A DNA stretch of 55,534 bases from Candidatus Saccharimonadota bacterium (GTDB taxonomy: Bacteria > Patescibacteriota > Saccharimonadia > Saccharimonadales > Saccharimonadaceae): the NCBI GenBank assembly GCA_017510835.1, contig JAFWLZ010000002.1, positions 1 to 55,534 of the forward strand, read 5' to 3'. Numbering within the stretch: the stretch's first letter is position 1; each line of letters starts with the position of its first letter. Position numbers and translations under genes: made by a program. Below, one piece after another: positions 50,954 to 55,534 of the stretch. The notes under the pieces are model-generated. The model saw nothing but the letters and a program-made list of their open reading frames with translations, did not search any database and was not told the origin of the DNA.

Positions 50954-51671
50954 AATTCAAATACTCTTAGATTTAATCGATCGCTTTCTAAGTCAGATCA
51001 TTATCATTGTCTTCGTCGCGGTGCTCACGCTTTGTCTATATGTAGTTTATGATGCATTTTGTATCCATAATGAAACACAAGTAATATCTGGCGCTGCTGA
51101 GCTCGTCAAAAACGTTCCAGACGATCAGCGTATCTCCGAGCTGAAGCGTACGAACGAGGATATTAAAGCCTGGATTAAACTTGATGATACGGAGATTGAT
51201 TATCCGATTACTCAGACTAGCAATAATCAGTTCTATCTCACTCACGATTATAAGAAGGAATATTCGATCGCCGGTAGCATCTTTGCTGATTATCGCAGTA
51301 ATCTTACTGCTGACAACTACTCAGTCATTTATGGTCATAATATGAACGGCAATTCGATGTTCGGATCGCTCAATCAGTTCCGTGACGGCGACTACTTCTC
51401 TAAGCATAACTCGGGCAGAATCTATCTAGAAGATGGCAAAAATTATAGCTTGCAGGTTCTTGGTTTTGCAGTAGTTGAGGATAGTCAAAATCCACTCTAT
51501 GATCTAGATAATAACGCCAACGGCGCAAACGAGACAATCATAAATACAGTTAACTCAGCCGCAATCAATAAAAACACCCCGGCAGATATGCCAAATACGC
51601 TTCTTCTTCTCTCGACCTGTTATCAGCATTCCTCGCAGCGCTCGGTTCTCCTAGTAGGGTATAATAGATAA
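50943..51671 (+). CDS. Class B sortase
   Basis: The protein has 242 residues. An N-terminal membrane helix (about 15-37) leads to a sortase B fold with NEDIKAWIKLDDTEIDYPIT, FADYRSN, VIYGHNMNGNSMFGSL (catalytic His 132), FSKHNSGRIYL and LLLLSTCYQHSSQRSVLLVG (catalytic Cys 226, Arg 233). In streptococcal FCT-3 pilus islands the polymerising enzyme is also of class B type, next to a SipA and an FctA pilin. The same trio occurs here, so this is probably the pilin polymerase. It may also attach pili or other NPxTx proteins to the envelope. Translation is coupled to the upstream gene. Confidence 0.92.
   Translation: MNSRIQILLDLIDRFLSQIIIIVFVAVLTLCLYVVYDAFCIHNETQVISGAAELVKNVPDDQRISELKRTNEDIKAWIKLDDTEIDYPITQTSNNQFYLTHDYKKEYSIAGSIFADYRSNLTADNYSVIYGHNMNGNSMFGSLNQFRDGDYFSKHNSGRIYLEDGKNYSLQVLGFAVVEDSQNPLYDLDNNANGANETIINTVNSAAINKNTPADMPNTLLLLSTCYQHSSQRSVLLVGYNR
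51660..51665 (+). promoter_or_regulatory. Leaderless-type -10 box after the sortase gene
   Basis: TATAAT lies in the last codons of the sortase gene and ends seven bases before ATG 51673, giving the next gene its own, probably leaderless, transcript. Confidence 0.6.
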
Positions 51672-51672
51672 T

Positions 51673-52260
51673 ATGAATAAAGTTGAGCGTGCAATTATCT
51701 ATGCTATTCGTGCCTGTTTTATCATTTTGGCAGCGCTCTTTCTTATAAGAATTATTGTTGATCCAAACTACAATAAATGGGGCGGCGTAATTGCCGGCGT
51801 CGGCTTGCCGTTCCTTCCGCCAATTATTGAGAAAGTTTATAAAAGTCACATTTCTTTCCGAATTCAGCTTATTTATTATATTTTTCTCTTTGTAGCGCTT
51901 GATCTTGGCATCTGTATGGACTGGTATAAGACTGCGCCGTATTTTGATAAAATAATTCATTTCGGCTCTGGAATTCTTTCGGCGCTTGTTGGCTATTATG
52001 GTTTAGAGTATTTCAAAGTTCACAAAGCGCCGCGCGGTTTTAAATTCCTGTTTATCATTTCGGTTTGTATGCTGGTCGCGGTCGGTTGGGAATGTTTCGA
52101 ATTCTGTTGCGACAAGTTCCTTGGTCAGAGTATGCAGCAACTCGTGTCCGTCGGCGTAGACGATACGATGTTTGATTTGATTGCTGCTTTTGTTGGCTCG
52201 CTTATTGGTGCAGCCCTAATGACGACGCCTGGTTTTGCCAAAATGCTCGAAAAAGACTAA
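51673..52260 (+). CDS. DUF2238/YjdF-like integral membrane protein
   Basis: The protein has 195 residues with five or six hydrophobic segments. Family-like motifs are DKIIHFGSGILSALVGYYGL, VGWECFEFCCDKFLGQSMQQ and VGVDDTMFDLIAAFVGSLIG, with the conserved His, Trp-Glu and Asp residues of the DUF2238 group. The function is unknown; some relatives are linked to membrane or envelope stress. It lies between the pilus operon and dnaK but has its own -10 box, so a pilus role is not required. Confidence 0.75.
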   Translation: MNKVERAIIYAIRACFIILAALFLIRIIVDPNYNKWGGVIAGVGLPFLPPIIEKVYKSHISFRIQLIYYIFLFVALDLGICMDWYKTAPYFDKIIHFGSGILSALVGYYGLEYFKVHKAPRGFKFLFIISVCMLVAVGWECFEFCCDKFLGQSMQQLVSVGVDDTMFDLIAAFVGSLIGAALMTTPGFAKMLEKD

Positions 52261-52283
52261 AAAATCTCGTCTCTACCTCTGTA

Positions 52284-52310
52284 TTAGCACTCTTGACAGT
52301 AGAGTGCTAA
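52284..52310. promoter_or_regulatory. CIRCE operator 1 (perfect)
   Basis: TTAGCACTC-N9-GAGTGCTAA is the full consensus for the HrcA repressor. The dnaK -35 box TTGACA lies inside the nine-base spacer, so HrcA binding would directly block RNA polymerase. Confidence 0.97.
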
Positions 52311-52321
52311 TGATATAGAAT
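52293..52321 (+). promoter_or_regulatory. dnaK promoter
   Basis: TTGACA (52293-52298), N17, TAGAAT (52316-52321). It overlaps CIRCE 1 and is followed by CIRCE 2 in the leader. Confidence 0.9.
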
Positions 52322-52333
52322 TATCTGTAAGAA

Positions 52334-52360
52334 TTAGCACTAATCCACCGTGAGTGCTAA
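52334..52360. promoter_or_regulatory. CIRCE operator 2
   Basis: TTAGCACTA-N9-GAGTGCTAA departs from the perfect palindrome by one base in the left arm. It lies in the transcribed leader, 50 bases from copy 1 (centre to centre), about five helical turns, so two HrcA dimers could sit on the same face. As RNA it can also form a hairpin. Confidence 0.95.
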
Positions 52361-52393
52361 ACGTAAAAGAATTTCTAAATGGAGGAAATTTAA

Positions 52394-54286
52394 ATGAGCA
52401 AAATTATTGGTATTGACCTTGGTACAACCAACTCGGCATTTGCCTATATGGTTGCCGGTAAGCCAGAGGTTATTACAAACAGCGAAGGCGATCGCACTAC
52501 GCCATCTGTTGTTGCGATCACGAAGAAGAATGAACGTCTCGTTGGTAAGGTTGCGCAGCGTCAGCGCGTGACGAACCCAGAGAATACGATTTATGGCATC
52601 AAGCGCCTTATTGGCCGCAAGTTTGACGATAAAGAAGTCCAGAACGATAAAAAGAATGCTCCTTACAAGATTGTAAAGAAGGGTAGCGGTGTCGCTGTTG
52701 AGTTTGGCGGCAAGGAATATACGCCAGAAGAAGTTTCCGCAATGATTCTATCTAAGATTAAGGCCGACGCAGAGGCATTCCTCGGCGAGAAGGTTACTGA
52801 GGCTATTATCACGGTTCCTGCCTACTTCGATGATTCTCAGCGCCAGGCTACGAAAGATGCTGGTAAGATTGCTGGCCTCGAGGTTCGCCGTATTATTAAT
52901 GAGCCTACCGCCGCTGCGCTTGCTTACGGTCTTGAGAAGAACGAAGATCAGAAGATTGTTGTCTTCGATCTCGGTGGTGGTACTTTCGATGTTTCCGTCC
53001 TCGAGCTCGGTGATGGTGTCTTTGAGGTAAAGTCTACGAATGGTGATACTCACCTTGGTGGTGAAGATTTCGACAACAAGATTGTCGATTATATTCTTGA
53101 TAGCTTCAAGGGTGATACTGGCATTGATCTTCGTAATGATGCTGCTGCTATGCAGCGCGTCAAGGACGAAGCAGAGAAGGCAAAGAAAGAGCTCAGCTCT
53201 GCTACTGAAGTAGAAATTAACCTTCCATACATTACGGCTGACGCCGATGGCCCTAAACATCTCGAACTCACGCTCACTCGCGCTAAGCTCGAAGAGCTCG
53301 TTGAACCGCTCCTTACGAAACTCGATGGTCCGGTCGAGCGTGCTTTGAAGGACGCTGATCTCAAGCCGGGTGACATTTCCGAAGTTGTTATGGTCGGCGG
53401 TATGACTCGTATGCCAGCTGTCGTCGAACGTGTAAAGAAGTTCTTCGGTAAGGACCCAATGCAGGGCGTGAACCCAGACGAGGTTGTTGCGGTTGGTGCG
53501 GCTATTCAAGGTGGCGTTCTTGCTGGCGACGTGAAGGATGTTCTTCTCCTTGATGTTACGCCACTTACTCTCGGCATTGAGACGATGGGCGGCGTCCGCA
53601 CTCCACTTATCGATCGCAACACTACGATTCCGACCAGCAAATCTCAAGTTTTCTCGACCGCTAGCGACAATCAGCCACAGGTCGAAATCCACGTCCTCCA
53701 GGGTGAGCGCGAGATGGCTGCCGACAACAAATCTCTCGGTCGCTTCATTCTCGACGGTATCGCACCAGCTCCACGCGGCGTTCCACAGATTGAGGTTACT
53801 TTTAATCTCGATGCTAATGGTATCTTGAATGTTACGGCCAAGGATAAGGGCACCGGCAAAGAGCAGAGCATTACGATTCAGAACTCTGGCAACATGAGCA
53901 AGGAAGATATCGAGAAGGCTCAGCGCGACGCAGAGGCTCATGCTGAAGAAGATAAGAAGAAAAAGGAAGCAATCGAGGCTAAAAATATCCTTGAAAACAC
54001 GATTTATCAGGCAGAAAAGATGCCGGACGAATACAAGGATAAGATTTCCGATGATGACAAAGAAACTATTAAGAAGGCCGTCGCTGATGCGAAGGATGTT
54101 CTTACTAATAAGTCTGACGATAAGGATGCTCTCGAGGCAGCCACTAAGGAGCTGAACGATAAAATTATGCCTATTGGCGCGAAGCTTTATCAGTCTGCTT
54201 CCGAGGATGCAAAGAAATCTGACGATAAATCTAGCGACAATAAAACCGATGACGATGCAGTCGAAGGTGAAGTAGTCGACAAATAG
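52394..54286 (+). CDS. dnaK: Chaperone DnaK (Hsp70)
   Basis: The protein has 630 residues, the usual length. GGAGG lies nine bases before the ATG. The ATPase domain has [35 protein letters not shown]-type sequence, [29 protein letters not shown] and [15 protein letters not shown]. The substrate-binding domain has [14 protein letters not shown] and [16 protein letters not shown], followed by the helical lid and an acidic tail ending VEGEVVDK. It folds and protects proteins with DnaJ and GrpE. No dnaJ, grpE or hrcA is adjacent, so dnaK is a single-gene unit controlled by two CIRCE sites and closed by a terminator. Confidence 0.98.
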   Translation: MSKIIGIDLGTTNSAFAYMVAGKPEVITNSEGDRTTPSVVAITKKNERLVGKVAQRQRVTNPENTIYGIKRLIGRKFDDKEVQNDKKNAPYKIVKKGSGVAVEFGGKEYTPEEVSAMILSKIKADAEAFLGEKVTEAIITVPAYFDDSQRQATKDAGKIAGLEVRRIINEPTAAALAYGLEKNEDQKIVVFDLGGGTFDVSVLELGDGVFEVKSTNGDTHLGGEDFDNKIVDYILDSFKGDTGIDLRNDAAAMQRVKDEAEKAKKELSSATEVEINLPYITADADGPKHLELTLTRAKLEELVEPLLTKLDGPVERALKDADLKPGDISEVVMVGGMTRMPAVVERVKKFFGKDPMQGVNPDEVVAVGAAIQGGVLAGDVKDVLLLDVTPLTLGIETMGGVRTPLIDRNTTIPTSKSQVFSTASDNQPQVEIHVLQGEREMAADNKSLGRFILDGIAPAPRGVPQIEVTFNLDANGILNVTAKDKGTGKEQSITIQNSGNMSKEDIEKAQRDAEAHAEEDKKKKEAIEAKNILENTIYQAEKMPDEYKDKISDDDKETIKKAVADAKDVLTNKSDDKDALEAATKELNDKIMPIGAKLYQSASEDAKKSDDKSSDNKTDDDAVEGEVVDK

Positions 54287-54307
54287 AATAGTCGCGGCTA
54301 TAAAAAA

Positions 54308-54341
54308 GACCGTAACTCCTCGATGGAGTTGCGGTCTATTT
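54308..54341 (+). terminator. dnaK terminator
   Basis: GACCGTAACTCC (54308-54319) pairs with GGAGTTGCGGTC (54325-54336) with one G-U pair, followed by TATTTT. The A run in front suggests it may also act on the convergent minus-strand gene. Confidence 0.9.
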
Positions 54342-54352
54342 TGGTAGTGACC

Positions 54353-54805
54353 TTAGGCTTTTATTCGATTCTTATGGTTTGCTGCCGCCTTGATTCTTTG
54401 GGTAAAGTCGCGAACTTTCCGGTAATCGTAGCTACCGAGACATCCGTTGCATGCATACTCGAGCAGCTCTACGAATCCGAACAAGAATTCTTTTTCTTCC
54501 TGCCTGAGATTTATATGGAGTTTCTCTAGCTCGCTTCTACTCTCGATTGCGTTAAGACGATTAAAAAGTGTCAGCGCATTCTCGTATGACTCCTTGAACA
54601 GCTCCCAGTCCGTTTTGATAATGCCTCGCTTCATTTTTCGACGCGAGCTTCGTTCGTAATTCATTATCTTGCGGTAAGCTTCCAGCGCTGTTTTGTCGAA
54701 ATTAGTCATTTTCGCTTCTTTTATCATAAGATAATTTAGCTCGATAAATGCAGCTCTATAAGCCTTCCAGGCCGAGTGACAAGCCTTAATTTTTGGCCTC
54801 TTCAT
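54353..54805 (-). CDS. Uncharacterised basic helical protein
   Basis: The protein has 150 residues with AAGGGGGTG nine bases before the ATG and a consensus promoter. It is strongly charged, predicted all-helical (YRAAFIELNYLMIKEAKM, ESRSELEKLHINLRQEEKEF), with no signal or membrane segment and three cysteines (one in ACHSAWK, two in YACNGCLGS). I recognise no family. It converges with dnaK. Confidence 0.72.
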   Translation of the reverse strand: MKRPKIKACHSAWKAYRAAFIELNYLMIKEAKMTNFDKTALEAYRKIMNYERSSRRKMKRGIIKTDWELFKESYENALTLFNRLNAIESRSELEKLHINLRQEEKEFLFGFVELLEYACNGCLGSYDYRKVRDFTQRIKAAANHKNRIKA

Positions 54806-54837
54806 TAAAGAACACCCCCTTCATAGAATGATTATAT

Positions 54838-54866
54838 ATTATAGCACACTTTCTCTAAATAGTCAA
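54838..54866 (-). promoter_or_regulatory. Promoter of the basic helical protein gene
   Basis: Minus strand TTGACT (54861-54866), N17, TATAAT (54838-54843), with TGTGC in front of the -10 box. Confidence 0.85.
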
Positions 54867-54911
54867 TATCTGTATCTGTTAGGAGGCGTCTTTTTTTCTA
54901 TTTTTGAGTGC

Positions 54912-54948
54912 TATAAAACTGGTTTCCGTTTTGGGAACCAGTTTTATA
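54912..54948. repeat. Long inverted repeat upstream of ackA
   Basis: TATAAAACTGGTTTCC (54912-54927) and GGGAACCAGTTTTATA (54933-54948) pair over 16 positions with one mismatch and a five-base loop. No T run follows on either strand. It may be an operator, an RNA hairpin or a terminator-like element between the divergent genes. Confidence 0.6.
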
Positions 54949-55006
54949 ATACATTCGACTAGCCTTATAGGCAGGCGGCATTATCGGAAAAAGAGGTAAA
55001 TTGCGG

Positions 55007-55012
55007 TATAAT
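55007..55012 (+). promoter_or_regulatory. Leaderless-type -10 box of ackA
   Basis: TATAAT ends six bases before ATG 55019 and no ribosome site is present. Confidence 0.65.
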
Positions 55013-55018
55013 ACTCTT

Positions 55019-55534
55019 ATGAGCAAACTTATTTTAATTACGAACCCGGGCAGCGCCAGCCGTAAATATGCGCTTTACGATGGCGATCAACTCTTAGCGC
55101 AGCTTCACTTTGAATATGAGGGCAAGAAAGTAATTTGTACTCTCAAGGACGAAAAAGGCAGCAAAAAAGATATTAAGGTTACGATCAAGCATCTTAATGA
55201 GGCGGCATCAGTTGTTCCTCAGATTCTAACCGACGAACAGTATATAAATGAGAAAAACAAACTTGTCGCAATCGTGACTCGTATGGTTGCACCTGGCGAT
55301 TACTTCGTCAAGGATCGCGTTGTTGACGCAGAGTTTATGAAGAAGCTCGCCGAAGCAGAGAAGCGCGCTCCAATCCACGTTCCAAATATCGCAAACGAGA
55401 TTAAGCTCCTTCGCGAATCGTTCGCCGATACTAAGCTAATAGCCGTCTCTGACACCGCTTTCCACTGGGATAAGCCTGACACGATGAAGTATTATAGCTT
55501 CGACACTGAACTTGCCGACAAGTATGAAATTAAG
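55019..55534 (+). CDS. ackA: Acetate kinase, N-terminal part (cut by the window edge)
   Basis: The frame is open for 172 codons to the end of the window. It begins KLILITNPGSASRKYALYDG, the ASKHA-type phosphate-binding start of acetate kinases (NPGS-x-S/R-x-K). It later has FVKDRVV and EKRAPIHVPNIANEIKLL, where the family has the HNP region, and VSDTAFHWDKP, the conserved DTAFH motif. It converts acetyl-phosphate and ADP to acetate and ATP. With the split phosphoketolase and Pta it would form the acetate branch of energy metabolism. Identity over the rest cannot be checked here. Confidence 0.9.
   Translation, partial: MSKLILITNPGSASRKYALYDGDQLLAQLHFEYEGKKVICTLKDEKGSKKDIKVTIKHLNEAASVVPQILTDEQYINEKNKLVAIVTRMVAPGDYFVKDRVVDAEFMKKLAEAEKRAPIHVPNIANEIKLLRESFADTKLIAVSDTAFHWDKPDTMKYYSFDTELADKYEIK

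Noticed and set aside
52748-53941. 397-codon antisense frame within dnaK
   Set aside because: Long antisense frames are common opposite dnaK because of its codon bias; there is no independent support.

Overview
The window reads as part of the chromosome of a small-genome, Gram-positive-like host-associated bacterium, most likely a Patescibacteria/CPR member such as Candidatus Saccharibacteria. That is inference. It rests on: many promoters whose -10 box lies only 6-9 bases before the ATG (leaderless or nearly leaderless mRNAs); a monoderm-type surface repertoire (class B sortase, pilin, MucBP and SipW-type surface proteins, peptidoglycan O-acetyltransferase); HrcA/CIRCE heat-shock control; and a minimal acetate-forming energy module. 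UGA is used as a stop codon, so this is not a recoded CPR lineage.

Layout. 1-9 kb (mostly minus strand): a membrane-anchored protein cut by the window edge, a giant repetitive beta-helix surface protein, and an aquaporin with a histone-H1-like tail. 9-18.4 kb (plus): a tightly overlapping Wzx/Wzy-type exopolysaccharide operon (initiating phosphosugar transferase, three glycosyltransferases, pyruvyl transferase, a MenD-like TPP enzyme, polymerase, flippase). It is preceded by a leader containing a terminator hairpin and is visibly richer in A/T and in ATA codons than its surroundings. 18.4-21.3 kb: decayed genes (DUF6985-like, uppS, a small membrane protein), a few small ORFs and a paired hairpin repeat. 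21.3-28 kb: pheS-pheT-FKBP, a membrane protein with a strongly structured leader, and exonuclease I. 28-38 kb: surface proteins, an OatA-like acyltransferase, phosphate acetyltransferase, and an alpha-glucan pair (GT4/5 plus GH57). 38-46.9 kb: a heterodimeric ABC exporter, two candidate structured small RNAs, tRNA-Trp, membrane proteins, NrnA-like phosphoesterase and an alpha/beta hydrolase. 47-55.5 kb: a candidate small RNA, a phosphoketolase split into two proteins, a compact pilus operon, dnaK with two CIRCE operators, and the start of acetate kinase.

How the genes fit together. The split phosphoketolase would make acetyl-phosphate, and Ack and Pta would turn it into acetate plus ATP or acetyl-CoA. 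The pilus operon (Spy0128-like pilin, signal-peptidase-like protein lacking Ser and Lys, class B sortase) has the same parts as a streptococcal FCT-3 type pilus island. A MucBP protein at 27.9 kb carries a possible sorting signal for such a sortase. The exopolysaccharide operon, O-acetyltransferase and large surface proteins complete a cell-surface and adhesion theme. The most notable items are the pilus locus, the MenD-like enzyme inside the exopolysaccharide operon, the split phosphoketolase, and tandem minus-strand RNAs at 42.35-42.87 kb, one of which carries a copy of the 16S rRNA 3' tail in a hairpin loop.
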